Shown here one piece after another: positions 26,462 through 35,791 of a stretch of 64,000 nt of DNA. Position numbers and translations under genes: made by a program. Location: the NCBI GenBank assembly GCA_964413365.1, contig CAYPRM010000003.1, positions 7,568 through 71,567 on the forward strand. Reading direction: 5' to 3'. The stretch comes from RGIG4608 sp964413365. GTDB taxonomy: Bacteria; Bacillota; Clostridia; Oscillospirales; CAG-272. The first letter of the stretch is position 1. Every line of letters starts with the position of its first letter. The notes under the pieces were generated by a model. It saw only the letters and a program-made list of their open reading frames with translations. It did no database searches and was not told the origin of the DNA.

Positions 26462-26603
26462 CCTGACTTCCGATCATATAGAGCTCCGTCTCGCGGTCGC
26501 CGTATTCATCGGTATCAAGTGCAATTTTTGTTATCGTACCGTCAAAGTACTGTGTGAGGTATGCATACTGCATGTCGTACTCATCAGCGAGGACTACCTC
26601 ACG
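26190..26603. repeat. Exact 205-bp tandem duplication with 4-bp microhomology
   Basis: Positions 26190-26398 and 26395-26603 are identical by eye over 209 bases, sharing CACG at the junction. The unit of 205 bp is not a multiple of three, so it shifts the frame and creates a TGA at 26394-26396 inside the cytochrome gene. Perfect identity means a very recent event, a reversible switch or an assembly error. Confidence 0.92.
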
Positions 26604-27686
26604 GACGCCGTTACCGCCAACATTTATCCTCTCGCAGAAATCTGCGGAGAATTCCACGCGGTCGACTACCTGACTTATGCCGTAGCCGAAGCTTCCGTTC
26701 TCAACGCTCTGAAGCTTTGCGAGCATTGCGGTCTCGTCGATAACGGATATCTGTCCGAGTCCGCTTATAGCGCAAACTATCTTAGCGTTCTTACCGCTTC
26801 CTATAACGTCAATTCCCCATGGGTTGGATGCACCGTATTCAACGTTGTCGAGCAGAACGCCTGCCCAAACTCTCTCGGATACTGCGTCAACCACGGTGAT
26901 TCCGTTGGTGTTGATCCAGCCGCGGTCAAGCTGGGATGTGGGGTACGTATATCTTGCGAAAAGATTGGAGATATAGATATATCTGCCGTCCGAGGAGACA
27001 GCGATATCCTTGACTCCGCCCGTACCGTTGATGAGCTCGATCCTGTTATCAACCTTATTTACCTCAGGATCGATGATGAAAAGATCCGCAGATACGCTAT
27101 CGCCCGTGGCCTTTCCACTCGGAAGATGACATGCCACAAAGATCTTCCCCTGCGTAGCCGCTATTGCAATGGGCTCTCTGCCAAGACTGAGATCTATAGT
27201 CGCTACCGTAGAGGAGAGATCCTCTGTAAGTACCGTTATAGAATTGGAAAATCTATTTACGACATAGATATTTCCGTTCAGCACCAAAGCATCAGTGGGT
27301 GTATGACCGACCTCTGCCTTGGAAATGAGTGCAAGAGAGCTGTCAAAGCGATATATCTCGCCTGCAAGCTCGCCAACGAGCGCGTAGATGTTATCGCCGT
27401 TTACGTAAACTGCGTTAACAGGCTGCCCGAAGGAATAGGATCTGAGGACTGTACCCTCTGCATTGAGCTTATAAAGCTTATTGCCCGTAGCGTCGGAGAC
27501 GAACATTGATTCTCCCTTGAGCGCGATGCCCGAGGGTGATATGTATTCCTCTGAGGTATGGAACACATTTACAGACTCAAAGTCCGGCTTCTCCTTAACG
27601 CACGATGTGATGACCAATGCGGACACCAGCACGAGCAGCAAGCATGAAATGCTCAAGAGAAGGTTTTTCTTGATTGTTTTTTTCAT
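26394..27686 (-). CDS. 5' part of split propeller/di-haem cytochrome gene (lipoprotein, YVTN-like propeller)
   Basis: A 430-residue frame beginning with a lipoprotein signal (KKTIKKN, hydrophobic core, lipobox VITSC). It then forms a YVTN/NHL-like beta-propeller with repeated blades such as SPSGIALKGESMFVSDATG, HTPTDALVLNGNIYVVNRFS and VKDIAVSSDGRYIYISNLF. It stops at a TGA made by the tandem duplication. The start at 27686 has GGAGG six bases upstream; in-frame starts further up overlap ccsA. In the unbroken gene the propeller would lead directly into the di-haem domain, a layout also seen in surface electron-transfer proteins. If translated as is, it yields a secreted propeller without haem. 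Confidence 0.78.
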   Translation of the reverse strand: MKKTIKKNLLLSISCLLLVLVSALVITSCVKEKPDFESVNVFHTSEEYISPSGIALKGESMFVSDATGNKLYKLNAEGTVLRSYSFGQPVNAVYVNGDNIYALVGELAGEIYRFDSSLALISKAEVGHTPTDALVLNGNIYVVNRFSNSITVLTEDLSSTVATIDLSLGREPIAIAATQGKIFVACHLPSGKATGDSVSADLFIIDPEVNKVDNRIELINGTGGVKDIAVSSDGRYIYISNLFARYTYPTSQLDRGWINTNGITVVDAVSERVWAGVLLDNVEYGASNPWGIDVIGSGKNAKIVCAISGLGQISVIDETAMLAKLQSVENGSFGYGISQVVDRVEFSADFCERINVGGNGVREVVLADEYDMQYAYLTQYFDGTITKIALDTDEYGDRETELYMIGSQGAPTPERIGEILWYDGNYCYQS

Positions 27687-27705
27687 AAACACCTCCATAA
27701 AATAT

Positions 27706-28467
27706 TCATGAATAAGAGTGCAATGCATCCTCTACTGCATTTACACCTACAAACGTGATCAAAAGGCTCACAAACGCCAATATCAGTATCGGCGCGATAG
27801 CCCGCTTGAAGGACTTGTGCTTCCTTACGTGGAAATATATCGCGTAGAGGCAGGCGGTGATGAGCGCCCAATTCTCCTTGGGGTCCCACGACCAATAATT
27901 ACCCCAGCACTCATTTGCCCAGATAGCACCGAGGAACATTCCTGCGACCATGAACGGAAATGCCGTGATAACGGTCGCGTATATGGACTTCTCGGTCTCG
28001 AGCCTTGCTTCCCCGTCCTTCTTTTGGAAAAGCATTATCACCGTCTGCACGAATGCAACGGCACAGAGTGAATAAGAAAGCATATAGCACAGTATGTGCG
28101 GAATAAAGAACACCGACTGCAGAGCAGGTGCGCGATGCCATATCATCGTATTGAACATCGCAAACGATCCGATCATACAGATGCTCGCGCAGAGCGTGAA
28201 GTATGCGAATTCTATTTTTGCCCCTCTGACGAAGTGGATCAGCAGATACGCAAGCGGGAAGCAGATGCTGACGAAGGCGAGCACCTGATACATACTGATA
28301 AAGGGCACGTATCCGTTATAGATCCAGTTCGCCGCCACTACCACGCCGCAGAGCGTAAAGCCGAGCGTGGTGAGGTATCTTGCATATTTGCTTTTTTTCA
28401 CAAGGAGCAGAGTCGCACCGAGCAGAATCAGCGCGGCAAGTATCATAACGATTCTCAGCCAAGTCAT
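27706..28467 (-). CDS. ccsA: Cytochrome c biogenesis protein CcsA (System II haem handling)
   Basis: A 253-residue membrane protein with about seven to eight helices. The WWD haem-binding motif of the CcsA/CcmC family is complete around residues 182-199 (WGNYWSWDPKENW). Flanking histidines that could be haem ligands are in FIPHILCY and FHVRKHK, with a later conserved GVNAVEDALHSY ending. With ResB it exports haem and attaches it to CXXCH cysteines outside the membrane. It starts two bases after resB ends and lies 20 bases before the propeller-cytochrome gene. Length is close to the short bacterial CcsA/ResC forms. Confidence 0.93.
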   Translation of the reverse strand: MTWLRIVMILAALILLGATLLLVKKSKYARYLTTLGFTLCGVVVAANWIYNGYVPFISMYQVLAFVSICFPLAYLLIHFVRGAKIEFAYFTLCASICMIGSFAMFNTMIWHRAPALQSVFFIPHILCYMLSYSLCAVAFVQTVIMLFQKKDGEARLETEKSIYATVITAFPFMVAGMFLGAIWANECWGNYWSWDPKENWALITACLYAIYFHVRKHKSFKRAIAPILILAFVSLLITFVGVNAVEDALHSYS

Positions 28468-28468
28468 A

Positions 28469-29395
28469 TCATCTGCCCTCCCTTTGCTTTTTATCAGTCG
28501 CAGGTACGGTATCGTTCTTTTCCCTTTCCCTGCGCTCCACTATCGGGTAAATGATGCATTGATAGAACGTTCCGAGCATGACAGCCACAAGTCCTGCGGT
28601 TGCGAGGGGCTCGCCGATATCGTTCTTGAACATAAGGGTTACGCGCGAGCTCATCTCGCTATATCCCATAAGGTAGATCTTAAATCCGTTTTTATATAAG
28701 GGAGCGTTGACGCGGAGCTCCTTTGTCTCCATGCTTCCGTTGCTATTATCTATAAATGTCATCTTAGCAACGTACTCCTTCACGGGCAATCTTACTGACG
28801 CTATGACACCGTCCGCAAGCGTAACGGTCTCCTTGATAGTATCTATCGTTTTTCCGTCGAGAAGATCGTCAAGCCCGATCGCTCCATAATCCTCAAAGTC
28901 ATAATACCAATCGCCGTTAGCCGCTCTCTGCAGCTGTATATCCATCATTACGGCGACAGGTCCGTCATCGGTCATTTTATAGACATCGTAGACGGGATCG
29001 TAATATTTTATCTGAAATTCGTCAAGTCCAAAAGCAAATCCGAGATCGACGGTATTCCCGTCCGCATCCTCAAGATATTTATATGCCTTGGTATTATCGA
29101 CCGGGACGGCAACCGTAAGCGACTGCCCAGTCAGGGTGAAAAGCAGGCTTCCGAGCAGGAACAGTACAAATCCGAGGTGGAGTATATACGAGCCGAGCCT
29201 CTTCAGTCTGAATTTTTGCCCAAATGCGGCAATTATAAGTAGAATAACGAAAATAGTCAAGACGACCGCCATTATTATATTTGCGCCCGTAAATTCAAGA
29301 GGCCATTTCCAACCGAAAAGCTGTGCTGTCGACAGGAAGACAAAGGGCACGAGTATTATCGCAAATGCGATCATCAATGGTTTAATAAATTTCAT
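28469..29395 (-). CDS. resB: Cytochrome c biogenesis protein ResB (CcsB)
   Basis: A 308-residue protein with hydrophobic helices near 5-25, 38-60, 68-90 and at about 262-282, and an extracytoplasmic domain between the third and fourth. The third helix contains SYILHLGFVLFLLGSLL, where the histidine is the likely haem ligand of ResB proteins. The external domain includes VNAPLYKNGFKIYLMGY, the ResB hallmark that precedes the last helix. It is shorter than the 400-540 residues of typical ResB, as in minimal anaerobe versions. It pairs with CcsA to form System II synthase. The thiol-disulphide partners ResA and CcdA are not in this window. Confidence 0.88.
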   Translation of the reverse strand: MKFIKPLMIAFAIILVPFVFLSTAQLFGWKWPLEFTGANIIMAVVLTIFVILLIIAAFGQKFRLKRLGSYILHLGFVLFLLGSLLFTLTGQSLTVAVPVDNTKAYKYLEDADGNTVDLGFAFGLDEFQIKYYDPVYDVYKMTDDGPVAVMMDIQLQRAANGDWYYDFEDYGAIGLDDLLDGKTIDTIKETVTLADGVIASVRLPVKEYVAKMTFIDNSNGSMETKELRVNAPLYKNGFKIYLMGYSEMSSRVTLMFKNDIGEPLATAGLVAVMLGTFYQCIIYPIVERREREKNDTVPATDKKQREGR

Positions 29396-29419
29396 TTTAT
29401 CCTCTCTTTAGGAGTCCCC

Positions 29420-29445
29420 AAGGGACACCCCGAGGGGTGTCCCTT
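29420..29445. terminator. GC-rich hairpin between the 1673-residue lipoprotein gene and resB
   Basis: AGGGACACCCC pairs perfectly with GGGGTGTCCCT over a two-base spacer. The T-tract is clearer on the plus strand (CTTTTC). On the minus strand it could limit read-through into resB, yet I see no good promoter for resB after it. Confidence 0.55.
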
Positions 29446-29464
29446 TTCAGGGGAATATGGTTTA

Positions 29465-32400
29465 TCAGTTGTAGTAAACCTGGAAGTCGGAAAGTGTAAG
29501 ATCTATATTCTCGAACGTGAAGCGGATCTCGGTGTTGGAGCTATACCATCTGATATAGTCGCAGTCCTTGGAAGCGATAACGCTACCGTCAGCCGCATAT
29601 ACGGTGAATGTGATATAGAACTTGCCCTCGCCGTCACGATGGAGCTTAAGTCCGAACTTAGTTGCCTCTTCGAAGATGTGGTCGTAGGGCTCGCCCTCTG
29701 CATCGGTATTGTTGATGTCGAACCACTGACCGTTGCTATCAAAGCCTATCTGCGCTCTGTCGCCGCGGTTCTCTCTCTGATAACCGAATACAGGTCTTAC
29801 ATCATCACCAAAGAGGTTGATGCACATTACTCTGAAATCGCCGCCGGGAGTTCCCTCGTACTTGGAATTGAACACGAGCTCGAATTCCTGAACGCGGAGA
29901 CCGTCGATAACGAGCTGATCCTTCTGTCCCCAGCCTGCGCCGTCGTCTATGCTTACCGTTCCGTCCTCATTGAGAACGACTCTATCCGTATAGGACTTAA
30001 GTGCTACGGATCCTGCATTGAAGTCCTGATACTGATATGTAACGGTGTCGTCGCCGACCTTGAAGCTGAGCTTGACATTGGTATACTTACCTGCCTCAAG
30101 AGCAAGTGTTGCACCGTCAACGGTCTTAGCCTCGCCGTTAAGCACGAAGCTCCACTGAACGTCAGTAGCCTCTACGCCGTCTGCGAATACTGCTGTGAAC
30201 TTATCAACGCCTGCGTAATTTGTGTAGCCCTTATCAAGGATATCTACGGAAACTGCAACGTCTCTTTCAATAAGTGCGTCAACTGCATCAACGATAGCCT
30301 TTGCAGCTGCGTCGTAATCGACTGTCGTAGTGTTGTCGCTCATAAGAGCGTAGCCTGCTCTGTAAGCCTTCAGGAACTCTACGGAGTTGACATAATCAGC
30401 GGGGTTAATGCTTGCATACTTAACGAGTGCTGCGGAAAGAGCTGCTTTGGACTTGACGCTACCAGCAAGGTATGTGGTCGTGCCCTCAAGGAGCTCGTAG
30501 CGAACGTTAGCAACGTCAATACCTACGTTCTCGATGTTGATACCGACGATGAAGCCATTGCCCATTTTGCCTGCCCATTCGTTGCGATTGAACTCGATCC
30601 ACTCACCGTTTACGGAGTCATAAAGTGCGTATACGAGCTGAAGCTGTTCATTTGCATTTCTATAGCAGGTAAGCTTTACTGTGAAGGTGTCGCCGACCTC
30701 AAGAAGGCCTGCCGCACCAGTCATAGCGGTTGCAACGTCCTCGAAGCCGCCGTCGCTCGACTGCTTCTTACCTGTGCCGTCCCAGTTGGTCTCAAGTCTT
30801 ACAGGATTTTCATGCAAGCAGATGCAGCCGTATCCAACGTATGCCCAGTCACTGCCGAAACTGGGGCTGAGTGTATCTGCGTTGAGAAGGTGGATGGTAG
30901 CAACGTTTGCACCGCCGCCATTCTGTCTGTAAGTGATATCCATGGTTACGGAGAAGGATCCGTTAAATACGAGGTCATCGTAAAGGACCTTTCTGCCTTC
31001 CCAGTCGCCCCAGCCGATTCCTGTTACGGAGCTGAAGCCACCGTTAGTGTTATCAACGGTTACTCTATCGGGCATACCACTCTTGATATCAGCGACTATG
31101 AAGCTTACATCGCTGAGTGTGAAGGTAACGGTCTCGGACTCGAAGCCCTCGCCGCCCTTCTGAAGGGTAACGCTTATTGTGTACTTCTTGCCGTGCTCGG
31201 GAGTGAAGCTGTATGTTGCATCAGTACCAACATTCACGCCGTTTACCTTCCATGTGTAGGTAAGGTTCTTAGTCTTGCTGGATACTGTGAGGTCATACTT
31301 AGCACTCGTGCCCGTGATATATCCGTTGCCGGATACAAGTCCCTTCCAATCTATCTCGGAGAGACCTATCTTATAATCTGCGGAGCCGAGAGCCTCTGTA
31401 AGAGCTGCTGTGTAAATGCTATTAGCCGCATACTCGTCGCTGCCGTTAAGGGTATTGACGATCTCTGCGATAGCGTCGAAGTTGTAGAGGTCATCCTTCT
31501 TAAGGGTGAGACCTGTGATGCTGTATGTGATGGTATCGCCATCAACAACAGCCTTAGTAACGTCTACGTAGTTCTCAGGCTTGAACTGTGCGATAGCGGT
31601 TGCAAGGTTTGCAAGAGCCGTATCAATAGCTGCCTTCTCTGCATCTACGTCATTAAGTACCGTATTAGCGGCATTGACCTTTTCCTCGAGGTTAGCAACA
31701 ACTTCCTCGATGTAGTCGGTCTTGGTGAGCTTGCCTGCTGCTTCTACTGCTGTACGAAGGTCTGCCTTGCAGTTGACCTTAGCATCAGCATTGAGGCGGA
31801 AGCCCTCAATGTCGAAGTGTGCCCACTCGGACTGGATACCGATAACAACGGGACCTGTGTAATCGGAGGATACGCGATTTCCGCTATCCTGTGTTCCGTC
31901 ATTGGTAAGGAGTATATTGCCGTTCTCGTCTACGAGATATGCGGTGATATAGGATCTACCATCAATGATCTCGCGCTTTACGACGAAGGAACTCTTAGTA
32001 CCGACGGATGTTGTTCCCTCGGGAAGGTCCTTATACGCCTTCTGCTCAAGGCAGGATACCTCAAGCTTGTTGTTCTGAGAGGTAATAGCTACCCAGTCGT
32101 TGATAACATCGCCGTTCGACTTATTGAAGAAGAGTGCGAAAACGTTAACGCCGTTCTGGTTATTGAAGGTAAGGTCGAAGGAGAGTGTGAAGTTACCAGA
32201 GATCGTAAGATCGCTAATTGTAGCCTTCTTACCCTTCATATCGTCCCAACCGTAGTCACCTGTAACGCTGATGCCATCGTCATTGATAGCAACGCCGGGC
32301 TTATTAGATACCCAACCTGCATTTACGAAGGTAACGGTGTATTCCTTCTCTACGGAATACTCGCCCTTTGCTGCGGTGCAGCTGATAACGTACTTACCGA

Positions 32401-34486
32401 ACTGTGTGGGAGCGAATGTGTATGTAGCCTCGGTGGAAACATCCTTGTCGTTGACCTTCCAGCTGAAGGTTGCGCCATCAGCGCTCGTTGCGGTCATAGC
32501 GAAGCTCGGAAGCTTATTTACGAGGTACTGTACATTGTTCTCGGGAGCACCTGTTATATCAAGGGTTACCTTAGAGATGAGCTTAGCTATGATCGTCTGA
32601 GCCTTGGGAGCATAAACAGATGTGAGAGTGATAGTGGTATCTGCATTGAGAGTATCAAGCTCTGCGATAACGTCAGCGATATTCTCAAAGTTGGATGCAA
32701 GATACTGCTTGCCGCCGTAGCTGATATTGCCACCTGTGGTGTCAGCCTTAGCGATCTCTGCAGGAACGAGTGCGTTCGTAGCAGAAACGATATTAGCAAC
32801 TGCCTCATTAAGAGCAGCCTGTGTTGTAGCGGTGGATGCAGCCGTCTTTGCGTTAGCAAGTGCGAGCCAGCTATCTGCCGTGTAGTCGCTCTCTACAAGA
32901 GAGATGGACATAGCAAGTGCTCTGTTGAGAGCGGTCTTGCTGATCGCCTTATCATTGATGCCTACTGCGAGATTGCTTACTGTGAAGTGAGCGTTCTCAG
33001 CCTGAATGCCAAGGTGAACGTCGCCGACGTAATCCTTGCTCATGTCCTGAGCATCGTTTACAGCGAGAACATTGCCGTAGTCATCAAGAAGGTATGCCTT
33101 AAGATAAGACTTACCCTCAACTATCGTGCGTGTTGCCATAAAGTGCATCGTGCTTCCGATAGCGACGGTGTTGGCAGGCATATCTACTGTGGGCTTTTCC
33201 TCAAGGCTTCCGCCAACTGCGACCTCGAGCTTATTATCCTGCTCGCGAATAGCTACCCAGTTAAGGATATTCTCTCCGTTACTGTTGTTAAAGAAGAGTG
33301 CCATTACGTTAGGATCGGTATTTGCCTGTGTGAATACAAGGTCAAAGTATACCGTGAAATCACCGGAGAGAACGAGGTCGGGAAGAGTTACCTTCTTGCC
33401 CTCTTCATCGCCCCAGCCAAGAGCGCCGGAAACGACAACGTCATTATCCTCTACCTTTATGGTATCCTCGAATTTCTTGTTTACAAAGTAGTCGGATTCG
33501 ATGAAGGAAACTGTCCAGATCTGAACATTAGAATTGTCACCCTTGCTTACTGTGCACTTGATCACATATTCCTTGAATTCTTCAGGTGTGAAGGTGTACT
33601 CAGCAGTCGTAGCGACCTCTGTGCCGTCAAGAGTCCACGAGAAGGTTACACCGTCCTCGGATTCTGCCTTGAGCACGTAAGAGCCGAGGCTCTCAACTAC
33701 CATCATCGCATTGTTCTTGAGCTCGCTCTTTACAGCAAGCCTAAGCTTTGCGTTGAGCTTTGCAAGTATGATATCGAGCTTAGGTGTATACTGAGACTTG
33801 AGTGTAACTTCAGCATCAGCATTCAGCGTCTTGAGCTCTGCTACAATATCAGCAAAGTTGTGATAATCGGATGCCTTATAGACGGTCTCGTTCCATGTGA
33901 AGGAGAGCTCGTCTGCAGCGATCTCAACCTTTCTAAGGGAGGAGACCAGCTGTGCGATCGCATCGTTGATAGCGGTGACCGCTCCGTTAACGTCCTCCTC
34001 GGACGCACCGGACGTATTCAAAACCGTTCTACCCGCTTCAACTGCAGCATCGAGCTTATTCCACGATACCGACGTGTAGTCGCCCCTTACAAGCGCTGCC
34101 GCTGTATTAAGAGCATTGGAGAGAGCTGTTTTGTCAACGCTGGGAACGATATAGTTAATGGTTACAGTCTTTACTGTATCCGTCTTACCCTCAGCACTTG
34201 CTGTTATGGTAAGGGTATATGTTCCCTCTTCCGTGGCGGTGAATTTCTGGGTTTCGCTGTCGTATGTACCGCCACTTACCGTAACTTCTACTGTTCCGTT
34301 AGTGGTATAGGTCAACGTATAGCTCTGACCGATCTCCAAATACGCCACTTCATTACTTGTTATTGTCAATTCCGTGGGGTCGGGTTCTACTGGCAAATCT
34401 GGCTTGAACAGATTTTTGATAAAGGTACATGAATTCAATGTCAGAAGCACTACCAATATCAACGCCAATAATTTGAGTTGTTTCAT
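29465..34486 (-). CDS. Giant modular lipoprotein with four FIVAR-containing modules
   Basis: A 1673-residue surface lipoprotein (lipobox LNSC, cysteine near 20). After an Ig-like domain (about 37-110), a module is repeated four times, beginning near residues 115, 514, 900 and 1340. Each has a FIVAR-type three-helix segment (such as DKTALSNALN...AAINDAI), an Ig/PKD-like strand domain (SWTLDGTEVATTAEYTFTP in module 1) and a concanavalin-like jelly roll (GWGDEEGKKVTLPDLVLSG). Modules differ enough to be old duplications. FIVAR and jelly-roll domains usually bind glycans, which fits the neighbouring alpha-mannan genes. No catalytic motif was seen. A GGAG site precedes the ATG. It follows the cytosolic GH76 gene by 53 bases. 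Confidence 0.8.
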   Translation of the reverse strand: MKQLKLLALILVVLLTLNSCTFIKNLFKPDLPVEPDPTELTITSNEVAYLEIGQSYTLTYTTNGTVEVTVSGGTYDSETQKFTATEEGTYTLTITASAEGKTDTVKTVTINYIVPSVDKTALSNALNTAAALVRGDYTSVSWNKLDAAVEAGRTVLNTSGASEEDVNGAVTAINDAIAQLVSSLRKVEIAADELSFTWNETVYKASDYHNFADIVAELKTLNADAEVTLKSQYTPKLDIILAKLNAKLRLAVKSELKNNAMMVVESLGSYVLKAESEDGVTFSWTLDGTEVATTAEYTFTPEEFKEYVIKCTVSKGDNSNVQIWTVSFIESDYFVNKKFEDTIKVEDNDVVVSGALGWGDEEGKKVTLPDLVLSGDFTVYFDLVFTQANTDPNVMALFFNNSNGENILNWVAIREQDNKLEVAVGGSLEEKPTVDMPANTVAIGSTMHFMATRTIVEGKSYLKAYLLDDYGNVLAVNDAQDMSKDYVGDVHLGIQAENAHFTVSNLAVGINDKAISKTALNRALAMSISLVESDYTADSWLALANAKTAASTATTQAALNEAVANIVSATNALVPAEIAKADTTGGNISYGGKQYLASNFENIADVIAELDTLNADTTITLTSVYAPKAQTIIAKLISKVTLDITGAPENNVQYLVNKLPSFAMTATSADGATFSWKVNDKDVSTEATYTFAPTQFGKYVISCTAAKGEYSVEKEYTVTFVNAGWVSNKPGVAINDDGISVTGDYGWDDMKGKKATISDLTISGNFTLSFDLTFNNQNGVNVFALFFNKSNGDVINDWVAITSQNNKLEVSCLEQKAYKDLPEGTTSVGTKSSFVVKREIIDGRSYITAYLVDENGNILLTNDGTQDSGNRVSSDYTGPVVIGIQSEWAHFDIEGFRLNADAKVNCKADLRTAVEAAGKLTKTDYIEEVVANLEEKVNAANTVLNDVDAEKAAIDTALANLATAIAQFKPENYVDVTKAVVDGDTITYSITGLTLKKDDLYNFDAIAEIVNTLNGSDEYAANSIYTAALTEALGSADYKIGLSEIDWKGLVSGNGYITGTSAKYDLTVSSKTKNLTYTWKVNGVNVGTDATYSFTPEHGKKYTISVTLQKGGEGFESETVTFTLSDVSFIVADIKSGMPDRVTVDNTNGGFSSVTGIGWGDWEGRKVLYDDLVFNGSFSVTMDITYRQNGGGANVATIHLLNADTLSPSFGSDWAYVGYGCICLHENPVRLETNWDGTGKKQSSDGGFEDVATAMTGAAGLLEVGDTFTVKLTCYRNANEQLQLVYALYDSVNGEWIEFNRNEWAGKMGNGFIVGINIENVGIDVANVRYELLEGTTTYLAGSVKSKAALSAALVKYASINPADYVNSVEFLKAYRAGYALMSDNTTTVDYDAAAKAIVDAVDALIERDVAVSVDILDKGYTNYAGVDKFTAVFADGVEATDVQWSFVLNGEAKTVDGATLALEAGKYTNVKLSFKVGDDTVTYQYQDFNAGSVALKSYTDRVVLNEDGTVSIDDGAGWGQKDQLVIDGLRVQEFELVFNSKYEGTPGGDFRVMCINLFGDDVRPVFGYQRENRGDRAQIGFDSNGQWFDINNTDAEGEPYDHIFEEATKFGLKLHRDGEGKFYITFTVYAADGSVIASKDCDYIRWYSSNTEIRFTFENIDLTLSDFQVYYN

Positions 34487-34539
34487 GTCGCATCTCCTTT
34501 TAATAATAGTTTTTTATTTCAATTACGTCTTTACCGTAA

Positions 34540-35745
34540 TTAAAAACCTGATAATGAGCTGAATTGCTCTGTAAGGAGCATTGCATCAGCGTTGGTAACG
34601 TGATCCATAAGAACACGCTTACCGTAAGAATTACGATCCGAGGTCCAACCGACGATTCCCGTGGTGGGTATGAAGCCACCGCGCTCGTAGCTCTCATAAT
34701 CGTGCTCCAAGACTCGCTTGACGTCCACAAGGTATTGAGCCGCCGTTGCATCCACCTTATAGAGGTCGAAGAAGCCCTTGAACATGATGAGGTTGAACCA
34801 GCTGAAGGTCGTGCCGCCGTCACTTCCAGGGTAGACGACATACCCCTCGCCGATGGTCGTATCGCCAAAATACCGCTTACAGTTCTCCGCCGTCCTCCTT
34901 GCCTCCTCGAGGTAATGATCCTCTCCCGTAACTGCGTAGAGGTACGCGCCGCCGCTTATCATCGCGCCACTGTTATAGCTGTATTTCTTTTTATCAATGC
35001 TTCCGTCGGCAACGGCTCTTCCGCCGTGCCAGACGTCCCTTTCGTCCTCATAGACCGTGCCTATAAGGTCGTAATAAAGGTCGTCCTCGGGATCTCTCAG
35101 CGAGTTATAGCAGAAGCTATATATGCCCCTTGCCCAGCTGAGGAATTTTTCCTCGCCCGTTATCTGATGCATCATAACGGCGAGCTTTATGAACGGAGCG
35201 TTACTGCAGGCATGGCGTGTGATATACGCCTGTCCCCAATATATACCGCCGAGCTGCGGATCGTTTCCGACGGTGTAGATATATTCGGTAAGCTCGCGTG
35301 CGATATCGAGATATTTCTGCTCGCCGTAGAGCATATAGGCATTTGCCATCTCGATGGCTGCCCATATCTGATCGTCGAACACGGAAAGCTCTCCTCTCTC
35401 GCCGAGCACGTCCGCACAGCCTCTCTCATTTCCTCTCGGAACTGCGTAGACGCTGAAGCGGCGCTTTTCTCCGTCCTTACCTGCGTGGTTATCATCTCGG
35501 TATCCCCTGTAATATTCCATAGCGTCTATCACCCTGTCGACAAGGTCCTTATATGCGCCGTGGTTTACGGCAGACATACGCACCGCCATCGCAAGGAGGG
35601 ACGTCATGCTCCAAAAATCCGTAATATCCGAGGGCTTACCGCTCTCATCAAGAACGTTATACACCACAAGACCGAGGTCTGCGGTATCCTTGACGTATGA
35701 ATCAAGAACGGTCTGCGCCATTACGGTTCCCTTTTGAATACCCAT
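34540..35745 (-). CDS. GH76-like alpha-1,6-mannanase, no signal peptide
   Basis: A 401-residue (alpha/alpha)6-barrel protein with GH76 hallmarks: the paired aspartates FDDQIW near 135, SNAPFIKLAV, and YSYNSGAMISGGAYLY followed by a tetratricopeptide-like TGEDHYLEEA. GH76 enzymes cut alpha-1,6-mannan internally. No leader is visible, so it should act in the cytosol on imported oligosaccharides, unlike its lipoprotein neighbour. The ATG at 35745 has AAGGAGGTG seven bases before it; the in-frame upstream start at 35868 overlaps the previous gene. It is a clear paralogue of the next gene upstream. Confidence 0.8.
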   Translation of the reverse strand: MGIQKGTVMAQTVLDSYVKDTADLGLVVYNVLDESGKPSDITDFWSMTSLLAMAVRMSAVNHGAYKDLVDRVIDAMEYYRGYRDDNHAGKDGEKRRFSVYAVPRGNERGCADVLGERGELSVFDDQIWAAIEMANAYMLYGEQKYLDIARELTEYIYTVGNDPQLGGIYWGQAYITRHACSNAPFIKLAVMMHQITGEEKFLSWARGIYSFCYNSLRDPEDDLYYDLIGTVYEDERDVWHGGRAVADGSIDKKKYSYNSGAMISGGAYLYAVTGEDHYLEEARRTAENCKRYFGDTTIGEGYVVYPGSDGGTTFSWFNLIMFKGFFDLYKVDATAAQYLVDVKRVLEHDYESYERGGFIPTTGIVGWTSDRNSYGKRVLMDHVTNADAMLLTEQFSSLSGF

Positions 35746-35791
35746 TGGAAACACCTCCTTTTTAGATATTAGATTATTGGTGATTGGTCGA

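Noticed and set aside
29639..34432. Very long open frame (1597 codons) on the plus strand opposite the FIVAR lipoprotein
   Set aside because: It is a shadow of the minus-strand gene: cysteine-rich, no domain match, and no ribosome site. The minus-strand frame has lipobox, repeats and good codon use.
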